From NCBI GenBank assembly GCA_026004095.1, contig BPIL01000007.1, positions 92,608 through 156,607 on the forward strand: a stretch of 64,000 nt of DNA. Direction: 5' to 3'. The stretch is from Meiothermus sp. Lineage in GTDB: Bacteria; Deinococcota; Deinococci; Deinococcales; Thermaceae. The notes under the pieces are model-generated. The model was not told the DNA's origin and made no database searches. It saw only the letters and a program-made list of their open reading frames with translations. Below are positions 51,013 to 60,012 of this stretch, piece after piece; the first letter of the stretch is position 1, and each line of letters begins with the position of its first letter. The position numbers and the translations under genes were made by a program.

Positions 51013-51882
51013 GTGAGTGCCTCTACACCCAATCCCCTGGGTCGTCTGGTGGCATCGGCCGCCTTCAACCGATTTATTACCGCTGTTATCGTGTTGGCCG
51101 CCATACTGGTGGGCCTCGAGACCTACCCATCCCTCATGGCGCGCTACGGCCCCGCCCTCCACCTGCTCAACAACCTGGTGCTGGCTATCTTTGCCCTCGA
51201 GGTGCTGCTGCGCATGGGGGCGCTGTGGCCCCGGCCGCTGCGCTATTTCCTCGACGGCTGGAACGTCTTCGATTTTTTGATCGTGGTGGGGAGCCTGCTG
51301 CCGGGGCTGGGGGCCTACGCGGTGGCAGCCCGCCTGCTGCGGCTCCTGCGGGTGCTGCGCCTCATCCGCACCCTCCCCGACCTGCAAATTATTTTGGGCG
51401 CGCTATTGCGCAGCATCCCCTCCATCGGCTACGTGCTGCTGCTGATGCTGCTTTTGCTCTACGTCTACGCGGTGGCCGGGGTGTTTTTGTTCGGGGCCAA
51501 CGACCCCTTCCACTTCGGCAACCTGCACACCGCGCTACTCACCCTCTTCAGCATCCTGACCCTGGAAGGCTGGGTGGATGTGCTGCGCGTCCAGTACTTT
51601 GGCTGCGAGCGCTTCGAGCTGCCCGACCCGGCCCTGTGTGTCCAGCCCCAGGCCCAGCCGCTGGTCGCGGTGATGTACATGGTCTCGTTTGTCCTGCTGG
51701 GCACCCTGGTGTTTTTGAACCTGCTGGTGGGCATCATCGTGAATAGCATGGACGAGATGCGCAAGAGCTTCCAGGAGCGCGAAAACCCTCCCCTCGAGCG
51801 CCAGGGTCGGCTGGAGGAAATCCAGGCCAAGCTGCAAGAAGCCCAGGAATTGCTCAAGTCGCTGGGAAAGGCGAAGGATTGA
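51013..51882 (+). CDS. voltage-gated cation channel (BacNaV/ion transporter family)
   Basis: Single-domain six-helix channel (289 aa), expected to form tetramers. S1-S3 fall at about 20-95. S4 has five arginines at every third position (R107, R110, R113, R116, R119). The pore helix and filter read LTLEGWVDVL (182-191), so four Glu185 would ring the pore. The filter resembles the TMEGWTDV of calcium-channel repeat I more than the TLESW of NaChBac. The turret after the filter carries C198 and C209, perhaps a disulphide. S6 ends at about 245, and a charged helical tail (RLEEIQAKLQEAQELLKSLG) suggests a coiled coil. The GTG start is set by the -10 box. Confidence 0.85.
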   Translation: MSASTPNPLGRLVASAAFNRFITAVIVLAAILVGLETYPSLMARYGPALHLLNNLVLAIFALEVLLRMGALWPRPLRYFLDGWNVFDFLIVVGSLLPGLGAYAVAARLLRLLRVLRLIRTLPDLQIILGALLRSIPSIGYVLLLMLLLLYVYAVAGVFLFGANDPFHFGNLHTALLTLFSILTLEGWVDVLRVQYFGCERFELPDPALCVQPQAQPLVAVMYMVSFVLLGTLVFLNLLVGIIVNSMDEMRKSFQERENPPLERQGRLEEIQAKLQEAQELLKSLGKAKD

Positions 51883-52357
51883 CCAGATCGGTGTCGTAGC
51901 TGCTCGGAACTGGGTGACCCAGCACCCGTCCCAGTGCGACCAGCTGCCCCTTGTGGTGAAACTCATGGGTGATGGGGTGCATGAGCAACCAGCGCTGGCT
52001 CACGTGGGCCTTCCAGCCTCTGCGAGGATGCGTCCAGAGATAGACCTCATCCAGCCGGTCAAAGGAACCCAAGGCTTCCTCTACCAGTCGATCCACCTCT
52101 GCAAACGCTTTGCGCACCGCGGCGACGTCTGGAAAGTCGGCCCCTTCAAGGCCTCTCGCAGGACGACCCATCCCAACCGCCCCTACCCACCATAGGTAGC
52201 AGTCGGCCACATGGACGTGCAGGTTGCGGATGCTACCGAAGCCGAATTCGGAGCGCTCTTGAACGTAAATTTCCGGCGGCAGTGATTCACAGTAGCTAAA
52301 AAGGACTTCGCGGGAACGCTGCACCCAGCCGTAGAAAATCCGCAGATCATCGTTCAT
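51854..52357 (-). CDS. DinB-family protein
   Basis: Four-helix bundle protein (167 aa) of the DinB/YfiT superfamily, metal-dependent thiol-transferase-like proteins often induced by damage. Three candidate metal histidines are in NLHVHVADCYLWW (H47/H49 area) and HPITHEFHHKGQLV. The function of individual members is rarely known. TATCCT (52369-52364) lies exactly 6 bases before the ATG, a leaderless arrangement. The 3' end overlaps the convergent ion-channel gene by 29 bases. Confidence 0.82.
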   Translation of the reverse strand: MNDDLRIFYGWVQRSREVLFSYCESLPPEIYVQERSEFGFGSIRNLHVHVADCYLWWVGAVGMGRPARGLEGADFPDVAAVRKAFAEVDRLVEEALGSFDRLDEVYLWTHPRRGWKAHVSQRWLLMHPITHEFHHKGQLVALGRVLGHPVPSSYDTDLVNPSPFPAT

Positions 52358-52398
52358 TCCCTGAGGATATCCCGGCCGGGTGTGGTATACAAGTGAAA

Positions 52399-53013
52399 AT
52401 GGTGCATCCCAATGCGATTAGGCCCCGGACGCCCTGGCAGCGTCTGGGGGTATGGGCCTTGCAACGGCTGGGCTGGACGGCCGTGATGGCCCCGCCCCCC
52501 GGCCAGAAGTTCGTGCTGGTGGGCTACCCCCACACCTCCAACTGGGACTTTCTATATGCCTTGCTGTGGGGCATGGCCTCGGGCACCCGCTTTCGCTGGG
52601 TGGGCAAGAAAGAGCTGTTTCCACCGGTGCTGGGCGTGGTGATGAAGTGGCTGGGGGGCATCCCGGTAGATCGGGCCAAGGCAGGCGGCGATTTTGTGGG
52701 CCAGGTGGCGCGCATCTTCGAGCAGCACGAGAACCTGTGGGTGGTGGTGGCCGCCGAGGGCACCCGCAGCCGCGCCCCCTACTGGAAAAGCGGGTTCTAT
52801 TACATGGCCCTCAAAGCCCGCGTGCCCATCGCCCTGGCCTACATTGACTACCGCAAGAAAGAGGTGGGGGTGGGCGGCTACCTCACCCCCACGGGCGACC
52901 TCGAGGCCGACTTCGAGCAGATCCGGGCCTTTTACCAGGACAAGGTGGGCAAAGACCCCCGCAAACAAAGCCCCATCCGCCTCAAACCCAAAGACGGCGA
53001 AGCGTCCGCCTAA
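52399..53013 (+). CDS. 1-acylglycerol-3-phosphate acyltransferase-like protein
   Basis: PlsC-type acyltransferase (204 aa). Motif I H45-TSNW-D50 (HX4D), motif III-like EGTRSRAPYWKSGFYYMA and a Pro-containing motif RVPIALAYIDY are visible. It is shorter than PlsC itself and lacks a clear membrane anchor, so the acyl acceptor is uncertain. The ATG at 52399 is chosen over a GTG two codons upstream because TATACA (52386-52391) lies exactly 7 bases before it. Confidence 0.82.
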   Translation: MVHPNAIRPRTPWQRLGVWALQRLGWTAVMAPPPGQKFVLVGYPHTSNWDFLYALLWGMASGTRFRWVGKKELFPPVLGVVMKWLGGIPVDRAKAGGDFVGQVARIFEQHENLWVVVAAEGTRSRAPYWKSGFYYMALKARVPIALAYIDYRKKEVGVGGYLTPTGDLEADFEQIRAFYQDKVGKDPRKQSPIRLKPKDGEASA

Positions 53014-53082
53014 CCCACAAAGCAAGCGCGCGCCTACCCGCGCCCACGCTTCCGCTGCTATTCTGGTAGATAGTGACCGTGT

Positions 53083-54159
53083 ATGCTGGAGAAACTTGAG
53101 TCCTTAGAAGCCGAGTACCAGGCGCTCGAGCGCCAACTGGCCGACCCAGCGGTGCTCGCCAATCAAAGCGAGTATCAGCGCATCAGCAAGCGCTACGCCG
53201 AGATGGGCCACCTGGTTGAGACCATCCGTAGCTACAAAGAGGCTCTGACCCACCTGGCGGAGGCCCGCGAACTGCAGTCCGACCCCGAGCTGGGCGAGAT
53301 GGCCCGGGCCGACATCGCGGCCCTCGAGCCCCGCATCCGCGAGCTGGAAGCCGAGCTCGAGCTGCTGCTGCTGCCCAAAGACCCCCTCGACGAGAAGAAC
53401 GCCATCGTGGAGATCCGGGCCGGCACCGGGGGCGAGGAGGCCGCGCTGTTCGCTGCCGAGCTGCGCGACATGATCATGGAGTACGCCCGGCAGGGCGGCT
53501 ACCGGGTCGAAGTCCTGGACACCTCGCTCACCGACCTGGGGGGGGTTTCTAAGGTGGTCTTCGAGGTGAGCGGGCCGGGGGCCTATGGCTACCTGAAGTA
53601 CGAGGCCGGGGTGCACCGGGTGCAGCGGGTGCCCGCCACCGAGACCCAGGGCCGCATCCACACCTCCACCGCCACCGTGGCGGTGATGCCGGAGGCCGAG
53701 GAGGTGGATGTCCAGATCGACCCCGCCGACCTCGAGATCACCGTCTCGCGGGCCTCGGGGCCGGGGGGGCAGGGGGTCAACACCACCGACTCGGCGGTAC
53801 AGGTTCTGCACAAGCCCACCGGCATGATCGTCTCCTGCATGGAGTCGCGCAGCCAGATCAAAAACAAAGAAAAAGCCCTCTCCATCCTGCGTTCGCGCCT
53901 CCTGGAGATGAAGCGGGCTGAGGAAGCCGCCCGCCGCCGGGAAGACCGCCTGGCCCAGATTGGGGCGGGCGAGCGCTCGGAGAAGATCCGCACCTACAAC
54001 TTCCCCCAGTCGCGCGTGACCGACCACCGCATCGGCTTCACCACCCACGACCTGGAAGGGGTGCTGGCCGGCAACCTCTCCAAGCTGCATGAGGCCCTGC
54101 GCAAAGCCGATCAGGAACGGCAGCTCGAGGCTTTGTCCACCGCATCCAAGACCGCCTAG
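53083..54159 (+). CDS. prfA: peptide chain release factor 1
   Basis: Release factor RF1 (358 aa), reading UAA and UAG. The codon-recognition tripeptide P184-A-T186 (RVPATETQGRIHTS) marks it as RF1 rather than RF2, and the hydrolysis motif GGQ is at 228-230 (SGPGGQGVN). N- and C-terminal domains are of normal length. No upstream prmC/hemK is present. A Nudix gene follows 15 bases later. Confidence 0.96.
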   Translation: MLEKLESLEAEYQALERQLADPAVLANQSEYQRISKRYAEMGHLVETIRSYKEALTHLAEARELQSDPELGEMARADIAALEPRIRELEAELELLLLPKDPLDEKNAIVEIRAGTGGEEAALFAAELRDMIMEYARQGGYRVEVLDTSLTDLGGVSKVVFEVSGPGAYGYLKYEAGVHRVQRVPATETQGRIHTSTATVAVMPEAEEVDVQIDPADLEITVSRASGPGGQGVNTTDSAVQVLHKPTGMIVSCMESRSQIKNKEKALSILRSRLLEMKRAEEAARRREDRLAQIGAGERSEKIRTYNFPQSRVTDHRIGFTTHDLEGVLAGNLSKLHEALRKADQERQLEALSTASKTA

Positions 54160-54174
54160 GCGCAGGTGGTCGGT

Positions 54175-54651
54175 ATGCACGGGTTACGGCGTGACCTATT
54201 GGTGGCGGCCGCCATCCTGATGGACAAACAGGGGCGGGTTTTGCTGGTCGCCAACGACTGGAGCCGCCGCGGACGGGTGCGCTACACCCTGCCGGGGGGA
54301 ATGGTCGAGGCGGGGGAAACCGTGCTGGCCGCCATCGTGCGCGAGGTACAGGAAGAAACCGGCCTGCGCATCAAGGCCATCCAGCACCTGGCCTACGTGG
54401 TGCAGGTGGAGGATGCCCGCAAGAGCGAGCGCACCATCGCCATGGCCTTCCGCGCCGACTACCAGGGCCTGCTCAACCCCAAAGACCCCGATGGGCACAT
54501 TGTGGAGGCCCGCTTTTTTACGGCCGAGGAGGTCGCGGTCAAGCTCGACGAACACCGGCCCCTGCTGGAGCCCCTCATGGACTATATCCGGGGGGAGCGG
54601 GGCCGGTTTTATGCCTACTCGAGCTGGGGCGGCGAGGGCACCCGGGTATGA
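54175..54651 (+). CDS. Nudix hydrolase
   Basis: Nudix protein (158 aa with ATG at 54175). The box begins GGMVEAGE and ends REVQEETGL (about residues 44-66), all catalytic residues present. The substrate is unknown, as the sequence outside the box gives no clear subfamily. AGGTGG lies five bases before the ATG, and a GTG three codons earlier is an alternative start. It is convergent with pheT, 3 bases apart. Confidence 0.87.
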   Translation: MHGLRRDLLVAAAILMDKQGRVLLVANDWSRRGRVRYTLPGGMVEAGETVLAAIVREVQEETGLRIKAIQHLAYVVQVEDARKSERTIAMAFRADYQGLLNPKDPDGHIVEARFFTAEEVAVKLDEHRPLLEPLMDYIRGERGRFYAYSSWGGEGTRV

Positions 54652-54654
54652 GCC

Positions 54655-57009
54655 TCAACGGCGAATAGCAAAACCTTTTTGCTCGAGCGCGGCGATGATA
54701 TTTTGCATAAACCCATCGGTCTCCGGGTCGGTCAGGGTGCGCTCGGGGTGGCGGAAGGTAAGGTGGAAGGCCAGGCTTTTCTGCCCTTGCTCGAGGGGCT
54801 TGCCCCGGTACACATCGAAGAGCTCGAGCTTTTCCAGGTGCTCCCCAGCGCCCGCACGAATCAGCCGCTCGACCTCGGCATAGGGGGTGGCGTCCGGTAC
54901 CACCACGGCCAGGTCGCGCATAGAAGCCGGGTACCTGGCAATATCCACAAAACCTCCCGAACCCTTGCTGAGGGGGAGGGTCAGTTCGAACAGGAACACC
55001 TGCGGCAGCTCTAGAAGAGCAGCAATGGCCGGGTGCAGCGCGCCGATCTGCCCCACCTTTTGCTCGTTCCACCAGACCGCACCGCTGATGCCGGGGTGCA
55101 GGTAGGGCACAGTCTCTTTTTCGACCCGCACGCGGCTCCCCAGGTTACGTGCAGCCGCCTCGAGGAGCCCCTTGAGGGCAAAAAAGCCGCCTCCCAGGCC
55201 CTTTTGCCACAGCCCCGGAACCGGGTCGCCACACAGCAAAGCCGCCAGGTGCAGGGATTCGACCTGCCTGAAGACCTTACCCACCTCGAAGAGCAGAAAA
55301 GGCCCCTCCTCTCCCTGGGCCAGGGCGGTTTGCAGGTTCCTGAGCAGGCCGGGGTAGAGGGCTGTGCGCAGGGCGGTGCGCTCGGGGGTCTGGGGGTTCT
55401 GCATGAACACCGTGGGGGCCGGCGCCCGCATCAGGGCGCATTCCTCGGGGGAAGACCAGGAGTAGTTCAGCACCTCCTGGAAGCCCAGCCCGGCCATCAC
55501 CTGCTTGAGCCGCTCGTTGGCCTCGTAGGGCGCCTCCACGCCCAGGTTGTCGGGGTGGGGGAAGAAGCTGGGCAGGGTGGTGGGAATCTGCTCGTAGCCC
55601 ACCACACGGGCCACCTCCTCCACCAGGTCTTCCTCGATGTTCAGGTCTACCCGGTGGCTGGGCGGGGTCACAGCCCAGACGCCGGCCTGATCGGTGGGCT
55701 CCACAGTGCAGCCCAGGCGGCGGAGCACCTCGGCCTGGGTGGCCTCGGGGTACTCGAGCCCAACCAGCCTCGAGGTGTAGGCGGGCCGGAAGGCGATGGG
55801 CGGGTGGGGCCGGGTGTGGTTGAGGTCGAGCCGATCCTGGGCTACCTGCACCCCAGGGCCGCCCCAGGCCTGCAAAAGCTCCATAAAGCGATCGGCGGCC
55901 AGAAGCTGCCCGTCTTTGTCCACCCCGCGCTCAAAGCGGTAGGAGGCCTCGGTCTTGAGGCCCAGCCGCCGGGCGGTGCGGCGCACCCGCACCGGGTCGA
56001 AGTGGGCCACCTCGAGGGCCACCGCGCTGGTGGTTTCGCGGATCTCGTCCTCGAGACCCCCCATCACCCCGGCCAGCCCGGCGGGGCGGGTCTGTGGGCC
56101 GTCCTTGACCGCAATTAGCAGGTCGCGCTCGTCCAGGGTGCGCTCCTGCCCGTCCAGGGTGACCAGTTTTTCGCCCTTCTGAGCCCGGCGCACCACCAGC
56201 CCCTCCCGAATGAAGGCGGCGTCGTAGGCGTGCATGGGGTTGCCCAGCTCGAGCATGGCGTAGTTGGTAGCGTCTACCACGTTGGAGATGGGCCGCATCC
56301 CCGCGGCATACAGGCGGCGCTGCACCCAGAGCGGGCTGGGCCCCACCCGCACCCCCCGCGCATAGGACAGGGTAAAGCGGTCGCAGCCCTCGGGGTCTTC
56401 GATCCAGACCCCAAACGGCAGCGGTAGGGGCGTGGTCTGGGGCTTGGGGCTGGGCCGCACCAGGCTCAGGCCCAGGGCGGCCAGGTCGCGGGCCACCCCG
56501 TAGACCGAGAGCCAGTCGGGGCGGTTGGGGGTGATCTCGACCTCGATCACCTCGTCGGGGCCCCAGGCCTCGGCCAGGGGGGTACCGGGCGGCAGGGCCT
56601 CGGGTGCAAACTCGAGCAGCCCCCCGGCATAATCGCCCACCCCCAGCTCCTTGGGCGAAAGGGCCATACCGTAGGACTCGAGGCCGGCAATGGTGCGCAC
56701 CCGCAGCTCGCTCCCATCGGGCAGCAGCGTACCCGGCAGGGCCAGGGCCACCCCCATGCCCGCTTTGGCGTTGGGCGCACCGGAGATCACCTGCACCTCC
56801 TGCCCAATGTCCACCACAAGCCGGCGCACCTCCTTGCCCTCGAGGGGCTCGACCTGCAACACCCGGCCAAACACCACCCCGCTGGGCGGCGGGGCCAGCC
56901 GGGTGATGGACTCGGTCTCGAGGCCCAGTCCGGCCAGAAGCTCTTCCAGGCGCTCGCTGCTGGGCGCATCGGGCAGAAATTCTTTGAGCCAGCTATAGAC
57001 AATTTTCAT
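54655..57009 (-). CDS. pheT: phenylalanyl-tRNA synthetase beta subunit
   Basis: Large subunit of the (alpha-beta)2 PheRS (784 aa with ATG at 57009; a TTG start two codons earlier is possible). An N-terminal tRNA-binding (EMAP-like) domain at about 40-150, B3/4 editing region, B5 domain and the catalytic-like core with a C-terminal anticodon-binding FDX domain (RYPASMRDLAVVVPDATPYAEVERLI, FDVYRGKPLEQGQKSLAFHLTFRHPERTLTDPE) are in the usual order. Length equals the Thermus protein. It lies 12 bases after pheS. Confidence 0.96.
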   Translation of the reverse strand: MKIVYSWLKEFLPDAPSSERLEELLAGLGLETESITRLAPPPSGVVFGRVLQVEPLEGKEVRRLVVDIGQEVQVISGAPNAKAGMGVALALPGTLLPDGSELRVRTIAGLESYGMALSPKELGVGDYAGGLLEFAPEALPPGTPLAEAWGPDEVIEVEITPNRPDWLSVYGVARDLAALGLSLVRPSPKPQTTPLPLPFGVWIEDPEGCDRFTLSYARGVRVGPSPLWVQRRLYAAGMRPISNVVDATNYAMLELGNPMHAYDAAFIREGLVVRRAQKGEKLVTLDGQERTLDERDLLIAVKDGPQTRPAGLAGVMGGLEDEIRETTSAVALEVAHFDPVRVRRTARRLGLKTEASYRFERGVDKDGQLLAADRFMELLQAWGGPGVQVAQDRLDLNHTRPHPPIAFRPAYTSRLVGLEYPEATQAEVLRRLGCTVEPTDQAGVWAVTPPSHRVDLNIEEDLVEEVARVVGYEQIPTTLPSFFPHPDNLGVEAPYEANERLKQVMAGLGFQEVLNYSWSSPEECALMRAPAPTVFMQNPQTPERTALRTALYPGLLRNLQTALAQGEEGPFLLFEVGKVFRQVESLHLAALLCGDPVPGLWQKGLGGGFFALKGLLEAAARNLGSRVRVEKETVPYLHPGISGAVWWNEQKVGQIGALHPAIAALLELPQVFLFELTLPLSKGSGGFVDIARYPASMRDLAVVVPDATPYAEVERLIRAGAGEHLEKLELFDVYRGKPLEQGQKSLAFHLTFRHPERTLTDPETDGFMQNIIAALEQKGFAIRR

Positions 57010-57021
57010 CTGCAAACCCCA

Positions 57022-58179
<1,158 letters not shown>

Positions 58180-58206
58180 CTAGCTAAAAAACCACCCCCC
58201 CACCAT
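58180..58206 (-). CDS. pheST leader peptide MVGGWFFS
   Basis: An eight-codon frame, ATG to TAG, with two adjacent Phe codons (58191-58186) preceded by Trp. It begins 11 bases after a TAGGCT -10 box, so the transcript start is only a few bases before the ATG, and no Shine-Dalgarno sequence is needed. The place, the Phe-Phe pair and the following alternative hairpins match the layout of leader-peptide attenuators such as E. coli pheM-pheST. Translation is inferred, not shown. Confidence 0.6.
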   Translation of the reverse strand: MVGGWFFS

Positions 58207-58217
58207 ACTTGCGGGTT

Positions 58218-58247
58218 AGCCTACCACCCGACCAAAACCCCGGTCAA
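58218..58247 (-). promoter_or_regulatory. pheST promoter
   Basis: On the minus strand TTGACC (58247-58242) and TAGGCT (58223-58218) are separated by 18 bases. It lies directly before the leader peptide and about 125 bases before pheS. Confidence 0.65.
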
Positions 58248-58339
58248 TCGCGGTCATCAACCCGCACCGCATGGGAAGCCCCGCCCGCCTGGCCTCCCGA
58301 CAGCCAGCGGCGTTTGGGCTAAGGGAAAGGACACCCCAG

Positions 58340-58516
58340 CTAACCGAGGATAAACAGCAGCAGCCCCAGCACAGCCGCCCCCACCGCGCTGACCATCAGG
58401 ATGGGGAAGGCTTTGTTGAGGTTTGGGTTGCGCGGGGCCAGCACCCGCCAGAGCGCTACCTCCACCGCACTCAACACCAGCAACAGCAAACCTGCCAGTT
58501 TTACAGTTTCCACCAT
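58340..58516 (-). CDS. small two-helix membrane protein
   Basis: A 58-residue frame beginning MVETVKLAGLLLLVLSAVEV and ending VGAAVLGLLLFILG. It has two clear hydrophobic helices (about 6-22 and 40-57) joined by a basic, polar loop RVLAPRNPNLNK, the look of a genuine small hairpin membrane protein. It is not in any longer frame. TACAAT lies three bases before the ATG, and exactly 6 bases before the next codon, GTG, which may be the true start of a leaderless mRNA. No family is recognised. It sits between the aromatic cluster and pheST, on the same strand. Confidence 0.65.
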   Translation of the reverse strand: MVETVKLAGLLLLVLSAVEVALWRVLAPRNPNLNKAFPILMVSAVGAAVLGLLLFILG

Positions 58517-58558
58517 TCCATTGTAACAACAGGCCCTTAAAAAAGCACTGTTGACCGC

Positions 58559-59356
58559 CTATCCAACCGGGCGTTGCTGCGTTTGCTCGAGCAGACCGGC
58601 CAGCCAGGCCTCGGTGGCCTGGGCCATGTGGGGGGTGATTCCCAGCGCTTTGAGCATCTCGGCTGCGGCGGCCATCTCCTCCCGTCGGCGCCTCGCATGG
58701 CGCAGGCTGCCCTCGACCAGCCGGTCTACCAGGCGGGCATCGGCGGCGGCCAGGGTCTCGGCGATGTTCTGCCAGGTCTCCTGCTCGCAGCCGAGCCGGC
58801 GGGCGGCCTCGAGGGCCTCCCCCACGGCGGCGGCCATCCCCTTGAAAAACACGCTGCGCACCAGCTTGCGGGCGGCTGCGGCGCCTGCCTCCGGCCCCAC
58901 CGGCTCCACCGGCATTCCCAGGGCCCCAATGGTGGCAACGAAGCGGGCCGCCCCCGGCCCCGAGACCAGGGCCGGGGTGCGCAGGCCCTTACCCGGCACC
59001 GGGCTCATCAAGGCCACGTCGGCGAAGAGGGCCCCGGTGGGGGCCAGCACCGCGGCCAGCGACTGTTTGAGGGCCGGGGCGGCGGTGTTGAGGTCGGCGA
59101 AGAGCTGCCCTGGGCCGAGGGCCGGGGCCACGGTCTGGGCCACCTCGAGGGCCACCCGGGCCCAGTTGACGCTCAGGATCACCTGAGCATCCTGAACGGC
59201 CTCTATTTCGCTTCCCACCCGCTCGAGGCCCGCCACGCTGCGCTCGGGGATAGGGTCGTATCCCCGCACCCGCACCCCCAGGGCGACCAGATCCGCGGCG
59301 ATGGCCGAACCGGCCTCCCCCAGGCCCAGCACAGCGACAACAAAGGGTTCGCGCAC
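58559..59356 (-). CDS. NAD(P)-dependent oxidoreductase of 6-phosphogluconate dehydrogenase-like fold
   Basis: Beta-hydroxyacid dehydrogenase-like protein (265 aa). An N-terminal Rossmann domain has VAVLGLGEAGSAIAADL (about 7-23) and the helical C-terminal half (about 165-260, with RKLVRSVFFKGMAAAVGEALEAARRLG) resembles DUF1932. The start is GTG, with AAAGGAGGGG before it, and shares one base with the stop of the RraA-like gene. It is the last gene of the aromatic cluster. An attractive guess is oxidation of the ring-cleavage semialdehyde, replacing LigC, but the family mostly acts on hydroxy acids, so this is uncertain. Confidence 0.82.
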   Translation of the reverse strand: MREPFVVAVLGLGEAGSAIAADLVALGVRVRGYDPIPERSVAGLERVGSEIEAVQDAQVILSVNWARVALEVAQTVAPALGPGQLFADLNTAAPALKQSLAAVLAPTGALFADVALMSPVPGKGLRTPALVSGPGAARFVATIGALGMPVEPVGPEAGAAAARKLVRSVFFKGMAAAVGEALEAARRLGCEQETWQNIAETLAAADARLVDRLVEGSLRHARRRREEMAAAAEMLKALGITPHMAQATEAWLAGLLEQTQQRPVG

Positions 59357-60012
59357 TACCCCTCCTTTGCTCCCATGGCCCTGGACAGCTCTGCTTCCAC
59401 CTGGGAGCGCAGCCCGTAGAGGTCGATGGACAGCACCCCCGCCGCGAACTGCTCGCGCAGACCGGCCTCGCGCTGGGCCCTGGCCTGGGCTGCTTGCAGG
59501 ACTTCCTCGGCCCGCTGGGCGGCCACCACCACCACCCCGTCGGCGTCCAGCACCACGATGTCGCCGTTGTGGATGGTCGTGCCGCCCAGGGTGAGGGGCA
59601 CCCCCAGCCGGCCCAGGGTTTTGCGCTCGGCCCCCCGGGCCCGGATGTAGCGCGCCCAGATGGGCAGGCCCATCCGGCCCAGCTCCTCGGCATCGCGCAC
59701 CGCGGCGTCGATCAGCATGCCGGCCACGCCGCGCCGGAGGGCCTGGGTGGCCAGCAGCTCCCCTACCAGGGCCACCGGCTGGGCCTCGGGCATGGCGATT
59801 ACCAGCACCTCCCCCGGCTGGGCCACGGCCATCACCGCGTGCACCATCAGGTTGTCGCCCTGGGCGCACAGCACCGTGCGGGCCGGCCCGGCCACCCGGC
59901 TGCCGGGGGTGAGGGGGTGCAGCGGAAGATCCACCAGGCCCTGCCGCCCGGAGGCCTCGTAGACGGTGGCCACCCCCAGCTCGGCGAAACGCTGTAAGTC
60001 CTCGAGCCTCAT
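59356..60012 (-). CDS. RraA-family aldolase, possible 4-carboxy-4-hydroxy-2-oxoadipate aldolase (GalC-like)
   Basis: RraA-fold protein (218 aa). Conserved GDNLMVHAVMAVAQPGEVLVI and the active-site segment GVAGMLIDAAVRDAEEL, with the Arg-Asp pair found in the metal-dependent aldolases LigK/GalC/ProA, are present. These cleave 4-carboxy-4-hydroxy-2-oxoadipate to pyruvate and oxaloacetate. Its position directly after a GalB-like gene, overlapping by 4 bases, and in one operon with a ring-cleavage dioxygenase supports that role. The alternative is a plain oxaloacetate decarboxylase. Confidence 0.8.
   Translation of the reverse strand: MRLEDLQRFAELGVATVYEASGRQGLVDLPLHPLTPGSRVAGPARTVLCAQGDNLMVHAVMAVAQPGEVLVIAMPEAQPVALVGELLATQALRRGVAGMLIDAAVRDAEELGRMGLPIWARYIRARGAERKTLGRLGVPLTLGGTTIHNGDIVVLDADGVVVVAAQRAEEVLQAAQARAQREAGLREQFAAGVLSIDLYGLRSQVEAELSRAMGAKEG

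Noticed and set aside
53104..54180. 358-codon frame on the minus strand opposite prfA
   Set aside because: Antisense shadow; prfA has intact PAT and GGQ motifs on the other strand.
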